Positions 1-7,061 of a DNA stretch of 54,222 bases are shown here, piece after piece. This stretch comes from CAYJBH01 sp964370605 (GTDB lineage Bacteria > Bacillota > Clostridia > Oscillospirales > Ruminococcaceae). The translations under genes and the position numbers were made by a program. The notes below the pieces were generated by a model, which was given only the letters and a program-made list of their open reading frames with translations, searched no databases and had not been told where the DNA came from. The stretch lies in NCBI GenBank assembly GCA_964370605.1, contig CAYJJX010000018.1, forward strand, positions 1 through 54,222, in the 5' to 3' direction. Each line of letters starts with the position of its first letter. Position 1 is the stretch's first letter.

Positions 1-62
1 TCCACCGAGTTGCCCCGACTAGAACCTGAATCTAGCGCGTCTGCCAGTTCCGCCACGAGTGC
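1..62 (-). tRNA. tRNA-Leu (anticodon CAG), 3' part cut off
   Basis: Read on the minus strand, the 7-nt acceptor strand GCACTCG (62 to 56) is followed by TGGCGGAA and a D-arm typical of class II tRNAs. Next comes an anticodon stem CTAGA/TCTAG around the loop TTCAGGT, which gives anticodon CAG and reads the leucine codon CUG. The start of a long variable arm is visible. The T-arm and 3' acceptor strand lie beyond the window edge. Confidence 0.93.
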
Positions 63-77
63 ACATTTAGAATTATG

Positions 78-105
78 CGCCGAACAGCTATTTAGCCGTT
101 CGGCG
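78..105 (-). terminator. Hairpin between rpmB and tRNA-Leu
   Basis: CGCCGAAC (78-85) pairs perfectly with GTTCGGCG (98-105). Three further inner pairs GCT/AGC (87-89/94-96) follow across one mismatch. It lies 7 nt beyond the rpmB stop. The tail on the minus strand is AT-rich but has no real T-run, so termination strength is uncertain. The hairpin could also separate the rpmB message from the tRNA transcript. Confidence 0.55.
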
Positions 106-112
106 ATTTTAA

Positions 113-301
113 CTATATAGCGCGAGTAACCTTGCCACTGCGAAGACAGCGTGTGCAAGCATGGATGTACTTGTTTCCTCCGCCAACAACAGCCTTTACC
201 CTTTTCACATTTGGTTTCCAGGTACGGTTGGAACGACGATGAGAGTGAGAAACTTTTATTCCAAAGGTTACGCCCTTACCACAACAATCACATTTTGCCA
301 T
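113..301 (-). CDS. rpmB: Large-subunit ribosomal protein bL28
   Basis: 62-residue protein matching bL28 in length and sequence: MAKCDCCGKG at the start, then the SHRRSNRTWKPN motif and a basic C-terminus. It is a structural protein of the 50S subunit. Cysteines at 5 and 8 and the CTRC pair near the end are arranged as in the zinc-binding form of L28. An in-frame upstream extension exists, but MAKCDCC is the family start, so I place the start at 301; an AAAGGA lies about 14 nt upstream. The gene is monocistronic and is preceded by a good SigA promoter (462-490) and a leader of about 155 nt. A hairpin follows the stop. Confidence 0.95.
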   Translation of the reverse strand: MAKCDCCGKGVTFGIKVSHSHRRSNRTWKPNVKRVKAVVGGGNKYIHACTRCLRSGKVTRAI

Positions 302-461
302 ATTATTTATCCATTCCTTTCTCATTATTTTGTATCGTTTCGCCGCCATATGGTGGCAAAATACAAATCTTAATCAAATGACACAAAGTAGGTGTAAAAA
401 CCACTGCTTTTATGCCCTAACGTGACAACAAATGTACTTAATTGAAATTGTCAGCCTTTAT

Positions 462-490
462 ATTATAACAGGGTATGACAAAAAATGCAA
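462..490 (-). promoter_or_regulatory. SigA-type promoter of rpmB with long leader
   Basis: On the minus strand TTGCAT (490-485), 17 nt, then TATAAT (467-462). Transcription would start near 455, leaving a leader of about 155 nt before rpmB. Within the leader, TGACAA and TTGTCA (423-428 and 448-453) can form a 6-bp stem, and GCC[A/G]CCATATGG[C/T]GGC (343-358) is an imperfect palindrome. I see no gene in 302-569. Confidence 0.7.
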
Positions 491-569
491 CCCTTTTTTC
501 AAATTTTTATTTTAAATACGCTTATTTTGAATGTTTTGATTATAATACTCAATTTACTGATGGCTTTGA

Positions 570-1241
570 TTAGGTGAAATCTTCTCTCATCTTTGCTAAT
601 ATTTTGCGTTCCATTCTTGATATTTGCACCTGTGTTGTACCAAGGATTTTCGCCGTTTCACTTTGAGTTTTTCCTTTGAAATAGCGAAGAGTGATTAGTT
701 CACGCTGTTGTGGTGTAATGCGAGACAGCGCTTCTCGAACCGCTATTCTGTCTTCAATGACCGATTCTTCATTTTGAATGGGGATGTCCATCTCCCTTGA
801 GTCATTATCATCGTCGTAGATCGGAGATAGTGACAATGCAGGTTGCGCCGCACAGATTGCCTCGGTCACGTTGTTGACCGAGCAACCAAGTTGCTCCGCA
901 ATTATGGTAACGGTAGGCTCCACTCCATTTTTCGCTATATATGAAGCACGCAGATGATTTATTTTAATCGATAACTCTTTAAGTGAACGGCTGACCTTAA
1001 CTGTGCCACCATCACGAAACAACTTTTTTATCTCGCCGAGAATTACCGGTACGGCATAGGTTGAAAAACAAAGTCCTCGATCCTCGTCAAATCTATCATA
1101 CGCCTTGATTAGACCGAGCGAGCCGGCGGCACACAATTCTTCATAATCCACTCCCCTGCCACGAAATCTTCCGGCAAGAGAATGGACGAGTCCGAGATTC
1201 GCCTCTATAAACTCATCTCGTTGTTGTTTGTCTCCTCGCAT
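570..1241 (-). CDS. spoIIAC: RNA polymerase sporulation sigma factor SigF
   Basis: 223-residue sigma-70 family protein of the SigF/SigG/SigB class and of family-typical length. Region 2 (about residues 10-80) carries SLGLIKAYDRFD and the FSTYAV motif for -10 recognition. Region 3 begins with RSLKEL. Region 4 (about 175-218) has the helix-turn-helix TQSETAKILGTTQVQISR. It directs the first forespore-specific transcription and is held inactive by SpoIIAB. It is the third gene of the spoIIA operon, one base after spoIIAB, and that order separates it from SigG. No clear terminator hairpin follows it. Confidence 0.95.
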   Translation of the reverse strand: MRGDKQQRDEFIEANLGLVHSLAGRFRGRGVDYEELCAAGSLGLIKAYDRFDEDRGLCFSTYAVPVILGEIKKLFRDGGTVKVSRSLKELSIKINHLRASYIAKNGVEPTVTIIAEQLGCSVNNVTEAICAAQPALSLSPIYDDDNDSREMDIPIQNEESVIEDRIAVREALSRITPQQRELITLRYFKGKTQSETAKILGTTQVQISRMERKILAKMREDFT

Positions 1242-1242
1242 A

Positions 1243-1674
1243 CTATAAACTCTCGATACGTTTTCTCATGGTAACCCGGGTGCCCTTGCCGACACGTGAA
1301 GTCACGCGTATACTATCCATAAATGTCTCCATCACCGCAAAACCGAGCCCGACACGCTCATCTGTGTTGCCGGTAGTAAACATCGGCTGCATTGCCTGTT
1401 TAATATCTGCAATGCCGACACCGCGGTCAACGACCGAGATGCGCAGTATGTTGGGCTCTATGATATCCATGGTTACGGTGATTTTTCCGAATCCATCCGG
1501 ATATCCATGTACAATACAGTTGGTGACCGCTTCACTGACAGCAGTTTTGATATCGCCCAACTGCTCAATTGTAGGGTCAAGTTGAGAACTGAATGCTCCT
1601 GCAACACTACGAGCAAACGATTCATTGCTACTTCTGCTCAAAAAAGTAATTTTTGCGGTGTTTCTTATCTTCAT
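1243..1674 (-). CDS. spoIIAB: Anti-sigma-F factor / serine kinase SpoIIAB
   Basis: 143-residue GHKL ATPase-fold protein that binds and inhibits sigma-F and phosphorylates SpoIIAA. The N box EAVTNCIVHGY (residues 48-58), the G1 box DRGVGIAD (83-90) and the G2 box VGLGFAVM (108-115) are intact, as expected of an active kinase. Its start overlaps the SpoIIAA stop as ATGA (1671-1674), which implies translational coupling and fixed stoichiometry. Length and order match known spoIIA operons. Confidence 0.96.
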   Translation of the reverse strand: MKIRNTAKITFLSRSSNESFARSVAGAFSSQLDPTIEQLGDIKTAVSEAVTNCIVHGYPDGFGKITVTMDIIEPNILRISVVDRGVGIADIKQAMQPMFTTGNTDERVGLGFAVMETFMDSIRVTSRVGKGTRVTMRKRIESL

Positions 1675-1994
1675 GAAAGATATCCTCCTTTAAATTCTGT
1701 CGTGTTTGCAATTCCTGCTATCTGCAATATTCTCTCTACCTGACTTGAAACACCGGACACCGACATGGTTATGTTTCCGGAGTTGAGCAGCTTGTGCCTA
1801 CCGAGAATAAGTCCGATTCCGGACGAATCCATAAAGCCAACTGACGAAAAATCCAACACACAGCGAGTCGGAGAGCTGCAAATTATCTCGGCATCAATAT
1901 TTCGACTTAGTGCCTTTGCACTATGGTGATCAATCTCACCTTTGAGGTGAATAGTCAGCGTGCCACCTGCTCTTTCAAATTGAATTTCACACAT
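1671..1994 (-). CDS. spoIIAA: Anti-sigma-F factor antagonist SpoIIAA
   Basis: 107-residue STAS-domain protein. When dephosphorylated it binds SpoIIAB and releases sigma-F. The phosphorylation motif FMDSSGIGL places the target at Ser58, the same position as in Bacillus subtilis. It is the first gene of the operon. The AGGA ribosome binding site is rather far (about 14 nt) from ATG, but no better start is visible. The upstream region holds a perfect Spo0A box and a terminator-like hairpin (see those entries). Confidence 0.95.
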   Translation of the reverse strand: MCEIQFERAGGTLTIHLKGEIDHHSAKALSRNIDAEIICSSPTRCVLDFSSVGFMDSSGIGLILGRHKLLNSGNITMSVSGVSSQVERILQIAGIANTTEFKGGYLS

Positions 1995-2033
1995 CTTGTT
2001 TCTATAATTCCTTTCTTTAGTTTTTTAATAGTA

Positions 2034-2068
2034 AAAACCCTTATATGCACTAACATGATAAGGGTTTT
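2034..2068 (-). terminator. Terminator-like hairpin in front of spoIIAA
   Basis: AAAACCCTTAT (2034-2044) pairs perfectly with ATAAGGGTTTT (2058-2068). On the minus strand the stem ends in a run of five T. It can terminate transcripts from the TIGR04086-type gene upstream. It also lies downstream of the only promoter-like sequence seen for spoIIA, so it may act as a leader attenuator. Confidence 0.7.
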
Positions 2069-2077
2069 GGGTTGAAT

Positions 2078-2106
2078 ATTATAGTAAATGCTGTCGAAGT
2101 TACATA
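2078..2106 (-). promoter_or_regulatory. Spo0A box and candidate spoIIA promoter
   Basis: TGTCGAA (2092-2098) is a perfect match to the 0A box TGNCGAA bound by Spo0A~P. On the minus strand it sits inside the spacer of a promoter with a perfect TATAAT -10 (2083-2078) and a poor -35 (TATGTA, 2106-2101, 17-nt spacing). A weak -35 with an overlapping 0A box suggests dependence on a regulator. Transcription would start at about 2071. Confidence 0.65.
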
Positions 2107-2108
2107 AA

Positions 2109-2528
2109 TTATTTTCGGTGCTTTCTTCTTGTTTGTTTTTCCTTAAGTATTATTCCGGCATATCCTCCGAGCGCACCGGATAAAGTAAGCAACATAAACT
2201 TGACAACCCCTGTTCCGGTAAAGGCGGAAAGTCCGTATATCAACGCTATTACAAAAACGAGGGTAAATGTTCCGGCGCCGATGATAGCACCTACAACAAG
2301 TCCATTTTTACCAAACAGCCCGGAAAAAATAAGTCCGCTGGCAAATGTAGCGATAGCCATTGAAGTGGTTGCGAGTGGAGTTATGATTGATGGCGCGAGA
2401 TCGATCGACAGAGCGACAAAGGAGCAAAGCGAGAGCATGAGCAGCAATATAACTGCCGCACCTGCAGAGGAAACTGCAATTGGTACCAGCAAGCCTTGCG
2501 AAGCTCTGTTTGCGGATCTTTTAAACAT
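2109..2528 (-). CDS. TIGR04086-type small membrane protein
   Basis: 139 residues with about four hydrophobic segments (near 19-41, 50-71, 78-100 and 107-127) and a strongly basic tail (KQTRRKHRK), so the C-terminus is probably cytoplasmic. It resembles the TIGR04086/YrzE-like family of Firmicutes, which often lies beside yajC in Clostridia; the function is unknown. The start ATG is 8 nt after a 15-bp hairpin whose GGGGG is the only ribosome-binding-site-like sequence, so translation may be controlled by that structure. Family assignment rests on size, topology and neighbourhood. Confidence 0.75.
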   Translation of the reverse strand: MFKRSANRASQGLLVPIAVSSAGAAVILLLMLSLCSFVALSIDLAPSIITPLATTSMAIATFASGLIFSGLFGKNGLVVGAIIGAGTFTLVFVIALIYGLSAFTGTGVVKFMLLTLSGALGGYAGIILKEKQTRRKHRK

Positions 2529-2536
2529 AAAATACC

Positions 2537-2579
2537 CCCATAAGATGTATGTTTCATACTACTACATCTTATGGGGGAT
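2537..2579 (-). terminator. 15-bp hairpin between yajC and the TIGR04086-type gene
   Basis: CCCCCATAAGATGTA (2537-2551) is perfectly complementary to 2565-2579, with a 13-nt loop. It follows the yajC stop by about 20 nt and can act as a terminator on the minus strand, although the T-run is short (TATTTT). It also buries the GGGGG in front of the next gene's start codon. Confidence 0.65.
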
Positions 2580-2599
2580 TTAACTTAATTATGCAAATG

Positions 2600-2929
2600 C
2601 TATTCGGTGATCAGTTTTTGTACCTCATTGATCGCCCATTTTTTGAAGCGAAGTTTTGCTTTATCTGCTCCGGTCTCGACCAATACTGTGTCATCCTTGA
2701 TGCTGACAACGATACCGACGATGCCGCCAATGGTAGTAATGGTGTCGCCTACCTGAACTTCACTGCGCATTTTTTGTGTTTCTTTCTCCTTTTTGCGCTG
2801 TGGTCTTATCAGCAAAAAGTACATAACAATAATAACAACTACGAAAGGTGCAAAGGAAATGATCATGCTTAGAGGATCCATCTCACCGGTACCGGTGGCG
2901 GCTGTGCTAAGGAATAATAGATTGTTCAT
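2600..2929 (-). CDS. yajC: Preprotein translocase accessory subunit YajC
   Basis: 109-residue protein with one N-terminal membrane segment (about residues 23-42) followed by the family signature LIRPQRKKEKE and a small cytoplasmic domain with GDTITTIGGIVG. YajC associates with SecDF at the SecYEG translocon. An in-frame extension runs back into tgt, but the ATG at 2929 has a strong AGGAG nine bases upstream and gives the normal YajC N-terminus. The neighbour order queA-tgt-yajC is widespread in bacteria. Confidence 0.95.
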   Translation of the reverse strand: MNNLLFLSTAATGTGEMDPLSMIISFAPFVVVIIVMYFLLIRPQRKKEKETQKMRSEVQVGDTITTIGGIVGIVVSIKDDTVLVETGADKAKLRFKKWAINEVQKLITE

Positions 2930-2957
2930 CTGTTTTGGCTCCTGTTTTTTCTCTTGT

Positions 2958-4085
2958 TTAAATACGCCTGTCAAATCGCACGACATTCGCCGCGGCATAT
3001 TCCGCAAAACTGTCGCTTGCAATCGCCTGCCGTATTTCTCCTAATAGTTTATTATAATACCACAAATTGTGCTGCGTTGCAAGCCTTAACCCCAAAATTT
3101 CTTTCGCTTTCAGAAGGTGTCGAATAAATGCCCTGCTATGCTTCCTACAAGCAGGACACTCGCAGCCCTCTTCAATCGGCCGTGAGTCGGTTTGATATTT
3201 TGCGTTATTGAGGTTGATTACCCCGTCGTGGGTGAAAAGATGTCCGTGCCTAGCATTGCGTGACGGCATGACACAGTCAAAAAGGTCGATGCCTCTTGCC
3301 ACCGCTTCAATTATATTCCCCGGTGTTCCGACTCCCATAAGATATCGAATCTTGTCACTCGGCAGTATCGGAGTGACCGTTTCAAGGGTTTCATACATGA
3401 CCTCTTTCGGCTCGCCGACCGCAAGTCCCCCAACCGCAAAGCCGTCAAAGTCAAGCTCAATCAGCCGTTTTGCGTTCTCGGCACGAAGATCTTGAAAGGT
3501 TGCACCTTGATTTATTCCAAACAATAACTGGCGCTTTGACGGTTCAAAGTCTGCAAAAATCTTTTTGTGATGCTCAAGACTGCGTGTCAGCCAGCGCAGT
3601 GTACGCGCCGATGACGCCTTTGCATAATCATACCCGGCAGGATTTTCAACGCACTCATCAAATCCCATCGCTATGGTAGCGCCAAGATTTTTTTGGATGT
3701 TCATGCTCTCTTCCGGCCCCATAAATATTCTCTTGCCGTCGACATGTGACGCAAAGGTTACGCCTTGCTCCGTAATTTTGCGAAGAGAGGAGAGCGAGAA
3801 CACCTGAAAACCGCCGCTGTCGGTGAGCGACACACCTTGCCAACCGGTAAAACCTTTCAGCCCGCCCATGGTTGCTACGACATCATCTCCGGGTCTTATA
3901 TGTAGATGATAAGTGTTGGAAAGCATGACCTGACAATCAATGTCGAGCAGGTCATCGGCGGAAAGTCCTCCTTTGATTGCCGCCGCTGTAGCGACGTTCA
4001 TGAACGCCGGGGTTTGAATCTCACCATCTCTGGTTGTAAAGGAGCCAAGCCGAGCAAAGCCGCATGTTTTTTTCAGTTTGTACAT
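2958..4085 (-). CDS. tgt: tRNA-guanine(34) transglycosylase
   Basis: 375-residue TIM-barrel enzyme that swaps guanine 34 for the queuosine precursor preQ1 in GUN-anticodon tRNAs. The general acid/base motif DSGGFQVFS holds Asp89. The nucleophile Asp270 lies in FDCVMPSRNARHG. The zinc site is formed by Cys308, Cys310, Cys313 and His339 (CECPAC...H). Length is normal. It is 36 nt after queA, whose product acts on the tRNA Tgt has modified, so the two form a queuosine operon that also leads into yajC. Confidence 0.97.
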   Translation of the reverse strand: MYKLKKTCGFARLGSFTTRDGEIQTPAFMNVATAAAIKGGLSADDLLDIDCQVMLSNTYHLHIRPGDDVVATMGGLKGFTGWQGVSLTDSGGFQVFSLSSLRKITEQGVTFASHVDGKRIFMGPEESMNIQKNLGATIAMGFDECVENPAGYDYAKASSARTLRWLTRSLEHHKKIFADFEPSKRQLLFGINQGATFQDLRAENAKRLIELDFDGFAVGGLAVGEPKEVMYETLETVTPILPSDKIRYLMGVGTPGNIIEAVARGIDLFDCVMPSRNARHGHLFTHDGVINLNNAKYQTDSRPIEEGCECPACRKHSRAFIRHLLKAKEILGLRLATQHNLWYYNKLLGEIRQAIASDSFAEYAAANVVRFDRRI

Positions 4086-4121
4086 ATTGGTATTTTGTTT
4101 CCTTTCATAGGTGTAATATAG

Positions 4122-5162
4122 TTACAATATCAGCATAGCATCACCAAAGCTGTAAAAACGATATCGTTCTTCGATGGCGATTTGATATGCCGCATCGATC
4201 AATTCTTTGTCTGCAAATGCCGATACCAACATCAAAAGAGTGCTTTGCGGCAGATGGAAGTTTGTTATGAGACTGTCAATTACATTGAAGTTGCATCCCG
4301 GTGTAATAAAAATATCGGTGGTTGCGCTATCGGGAACAATTTCGCCTTTTTTTGCAAAAAGTCCTTCAAGGGTTCTGGTTGCGGTGGTGCCAACCGTTAT
4401 CACCCTGCCGCCGTTTTGTTTTGCTTTGTTGATTTTTTCGGCGGCTGTTTTGTCCACCTCATACCATTCGCTGTGCATCACATGATCTTCTATCAATTCA
4501 GCCTCAACCGATTTGAAGGTTCCGACACCGACATGAAGAGTGACTTCGGCAATCTCGACTCCTTTTTTTTGTATCTTATCGAGAAGTTCCGGCGTAAAAT
4601 GGAGTCCCGCTGTCGGCGCTGCCGCCGAGCCGAGATGTTTTGCATAGACGGTTTGATATCTTCCCTCTTCGCTTTTGCTGTTTTTGATATATGGCGGAAG
4701 CCGCATTTTCCCGAAACGATAGAACAAANNNNNNNNNNACATATCCATAAGTTCATATTCTGATGATATAAATTTCACGAGACGATTACCGTCCGGCAAC
4801 ACCTCAACCACTTCTGCGCTCAGCTCGCCGCCACCGTATCGAACAGTTGTGCCGACTCGCAGTTTTTTGCCGGGGCGCACCATACATTCCCACACATTGT
4901 CACCACGCTCACAGAGCAGTAATATTTCAAACTCTTTTCCGCTATCAAACGTTCCGAGCAGTCGTGCCGGCAATACCTTTGAATTGTTAAGCACTAAAAC
5001 GTCGCCTTTGTCAAGATACTCAATGATATCGGCAAAGGTCTTTCCTTCAATTGTTCGCTCTTTTCGATTCACCACCAGAAGGCGTGAAGCGTCCCTAGGT
5101 TCGGCAGCAGTATCCGCGATCAGCTCCTTAGGTAGGTCATAAAAAAAATCTCTTGTTTTCAA
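4122..5162 (-). CDS. queA: S-adenosylmethionine:tRNA ribosyltransferase-isomerase
   Basis: About 346 residues. QueA moves the ribosyl part of SAM to preQ1-modified tRNA to make epoxyqueuosine. Family motifs include EPRDASRLLV near the start, LPPYIK, PTAGLHFTPELL and TLHVGVGTFKSVE. The start is TTG at 5162, with AAGGGA seven bases upstream. Ten Ns (4729-4738) sit just before FYRFGKMRLPPYI. The reading frame continues across them and the total length is close to family size, so the gap is probably about the right length. A promoter with TTGCCA-17-TATAAT lies upstream. Confidence 0.95.
   Translation of the reverse strand: MKTRDFFYDLPKELIADTAAEPRDASRLLVVNRKERTIEGKTFADIIEYLDKGDVLVLNNSKVLPARLLGTFDSGKEFEILLLCERGDNVWECMVRPGKKLRVGTTVRYGGGELSAEVVEVLPDGNRLVKFISSEYELMDMXXXXLFYRFGKMRLPPYIKNSKSEEGRYQTVYAKHLGSAAAPTAGLHFTPELLDKIQKKGVEIAEVTLHVGVGTFKSVEAELIEDHVMHSEWYEVDKTAAEKINKAKQNGGRVITVGTTATRTLEGLFAKKGEIVPDSATTDIFITPGCNFNVIDSLITNFHLPQSTLLMLVSAFADKELIDAAYQIAIEERYRFYSFGDAMLIL
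4729..4738. other. Assembly gap (10 N) inside queA
   Basis: Ten undetermined bases interrupt queA. The frame is the same on both sides and the protein length is normal, so this is a small scaffolding or base-calling gap and not a disrupted gene. Confidence 0.97.
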
Positions 5163-5204
5163 TCACTTTTCCCTTGCAAAAAACATAATTAATTGTTATT
5201 ATAT

Positions 5205-5233
5205 ATTATATATCACTTTTGTCTTTTTGGCAA
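5205..5233 (-). promoter_or_regulatory. SigA-type promoter of queA-tgt-yajC
   Basis: On the minus strand TTGCCA (5233-5228), 17 nt, then TATAAT (5210-5205), about 40 nt before the queA TTG. A possible plus-strand promoter for dapA (TTGGCA 5227-5232, 19-nt spacer, TATGAT 5252-5257) shares the same -35 bases in divergent orientation. Confidence 0.7.
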
Positions 5234-5263
5234 CTTATCAACATAAAAACATATGATGAATTT

Positions 5264-5405
5264 GCAGGTGGTATAAATCCAAAAGGTAATGGCTGCGCAG
5301 CAACTCGCCGTTGATACCATATGGATTAAAAGAATGTTTTTAGGTAACATATAGCGAGTTTTCACCATATCATATGGTAAAAGTATTGAGAAAGGGACTG
5401 TTTAC
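5264..5405 (+). promoter_or_regulatory. Structured leader of dapAB, candidate cis-regulatory RNA
   Basis: Several complementary segments compete with each other. TGGTAT (5269-5274) pairs with ATACCA (5314-5319). TACCATATG (5315-5323) pairs with CATATGGTA (5371-5379). AACTCGC (5302-5308) pairs with GCGAGTT (5354-5360). ACCATAT (5364-5370) pairs with ATATGGT (5372-5378) just before the GAAAGGGA ribosome binding site. I see neither the conserved core of the lysine riboswitch nor a T-box. The CATATG palindromes could instead be DNA operators. Confidence 0.45.
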
Positions 5406-6290
5406 ATGAAAAAAGAAATTTTTCGCGGCAGTGGTGTTGCTATTGTCACTCCGTTCAATCGAGACGGTAGCATTAACTTCGAGGAGTTTGCAAAGCTGAT
5501 TGATTTTCAGCTGGAGAACGATACCGATGCCATCATAGTATGTGGTACTACCGGCGAGGCCTCTGCAATGGACGATGAAGAGCATCTTTCCTGCATTGAA
5601 TTTTGTCAAAAACATGTCGCGGGTCGTGTCCCTGTCGTTGCAGGAGTCGGCTCTAATGACACTAGACATGCCATCGAGTTGACAAAGTCAGCTGTAGCAC
5701 TTGGAGTAGATGGATTGCTGCATGTTACTCCGTATTACAACAAAACAAATCAATCAGGTTTGATAAAGCATTTTTGCATTGTTGCCGAGGCGGCAAAAGA
5801 TACTCCTATAATACTTTATAACGTACCGTCTCGTACCGGCATGACCATCAAACCGGAAACGTACCTTGAGCTCTGTAAAGTAGAAAACATTGTCGCCACT
5901 AAAGAAGCGTCGGGAGACATCAGTGCAATAGCAAAAACTGCTTCACTTTGCGGTGACAATCTTGCCCTTTATTCCGGCAATGACGATCAGATCATACCGC
6001 TTCTCGCGTTTGGCGGACTCGGAGTTATTTCTGTCATGGCAAACGTCGCTCCAAAACAAACTCACGATATCTGCGCCGAATATTTCGCAGGAAACACCGC
6101 GAAGGCTGCAAAATTGCAACTTGACATGATTTCGTTGGTTGATGCAATGTTCTGTGATGTAAACCCAATACCCGTGAAGGCGGCTGTGAACCTCCTCGGT
6201 TATAACGCCGGTGAATGTCGTCTTCCGCTCGGTTCACTTGATGATGTGAAACTGAATTTTGTAAAAAAGGAAATAAATAAATTAATATGA
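5406..6290 (+). CDS. dapA: 4-hydroxy-tetrahydrodipicolinate synthase
   Basis: 294-residue class I aldolase of normal length. It condenses pyruvate with aspartate semialdehyde in the first committed step of diaminopimelate and lysine synthesis; in spore formers the pathway also feeds dipicolinate. The Schiff-base lysine is K166 in TKEASGD, the catalytic tyrosine is Y138 in YNVPSRTG, and the GTTGE loop (47-51) holds T48/T49. ATG at 5406 is preceded by GAAAGGGA. It overlaps dapB by four bases (ATGA), so the two are translated together. It is divergent from queA and has a structured leader. Confidence 0.97.
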   Translation: MKKEIFRGSGVAIVTPFNRDGSINFEEFAKLIDFQLENDTDAIIVCGTTGEASAMDDEEHLSCIEFCQKHVAGRVPVVAGVGSNDTRHAIELTKSAVALGVDGLLHVTPYYNKTNQSGLIKHFCIVAEAAKDTPIILYNVPSRTGMTIKPETYLELCKVENIVATKEASGDISAIAKTASLCGDNLALYSGNDDQIIPLLAFGGLGVISVMANVAPKQTHDICAEYFAGNTAKAAKLQLDMISLVDAMFCDVNPIPVKAAVNLLGYNAGECRLPLGSLDDVKLNFVKKEINKLI

Positions 6291-7054
6291 TTAGAATTTT
6301 AATATCGGGATACAGTGGTTATATGGGCACCGCTGTGAAGAATCTCGCCGCACAGAATCCAATTTATAATATAGTTGCAGGCGTGGACAGGGTCACCGTT
6401 GGTGGTTCCTGCCCCGTCTTTTCTACTTTTGATGATGTAGATGTTGAGGTTGATGTAATCATTGACTTCGGAGCACCAGCCCTTACCGGAAGCCTTCTTG
6501 ATTATTGTGAGAGAACCAAGACACCGGCTATTATATGCACAACGGGACTTCCACCCGAAATACGTGCTAGAATACCGGAAGTAGCAAAGAGTGTGCCGAT
6601 GTTTTACAGTGCAAACATGTCGCTTGGTGCCAACCTCCTTGCGAACCTTTGTCGAAAGGCGGCGGCACTGCTTGCCGATGGATTTGATATCGAAGTGACC
6701 GAGGCTCATCATCGTCGCAAGATTGACGCACCGAGCGGAACTGCCCTTATGCTCGCCGATGAGATTCGTGATTCGATCGGTGAAGCGTTTGACGGACGAA
6801 AGATGAACTATTGTTTTGACCGCTCTGCTCGCCGTGAGGCAAGAGATAAAGACGAGATTGGAATTCACGCCGTGCGTGGCGGCAACATTGTTGGCGACCA
6901 TGAGGTCTTGTTTGTTTCAGACAATGAATCAATCACCCTTTCTCACCGTGCCTTTTCTCGTGAAGTGTTTGCGGCAGGTGCTTTAAAAGCGGCCGCGTTC
7001 CTACATGATAAACCGCCCGGGCTTTACAGCATGAGCGATGTGATTGATGTATAA
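6287..7054 (+). CDS. dapB: 4-hydroxy-tetrahydrodipicolinate reductase
   Basis: 255-residue NAD(P)H-dependent reductase that acts on the DapA product. The nucleotide-binding motif ISGYSGYMG (6-14) keeps the GxxGxMG pattern. The catalytic and substrate-binding stretch EAHHRRKIDAPSGTA (139-153) carries His141, His142 and Lys145 in family positions. It starts inside the dapA stop (ATGA overlap). Downstream is a structured intergenic region of about 130 bp and not a simple terminator. Confidence 0.97.
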   Translation: MIRILISGYSGYMGTAVKNLAAQNPIYNIVAGVDRVTVGGSCPVFSTFDDVDVEVDVIIDFGAPALTGSLLDYCERTKTPAIICTTGLPPEIRARIPEVAKSVPMFYSANMSLGANLLANLCRKAAALLADGFDIEVTEAHHRRKIDAPSGTALMLADEIRDSIGEAFDGRKMNYCFDRSARREARDKDEIGIHAVRGGNIVGDHEVLFVSDNESITLSHRAFSREVFAAGALKAAAFLHDKPPGLYSMSDVIDV

Positions 7055-7061
7055 TTAAGTT

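Noticed and set aside
4182..4763. 193-codon plus-strand open frame opposite queA
   Set aside because: It runs through the N gap and is antisense to QueA motifs; not a gene.
5264..5405. Lysine riboswitch or T-box upstream of dapA
   Set aside because: The leader is short and I could not find the conserved core of the lysine riboswitch or the T-box AGGGTGG-type motif. It is listed only as an unclassified structured leader.
6299..6901. 200-codon open frame on the minus strand opposite dapB
   Set aside because: Antisense to dapB, with no ribosome binding site and no recognisable sequence.
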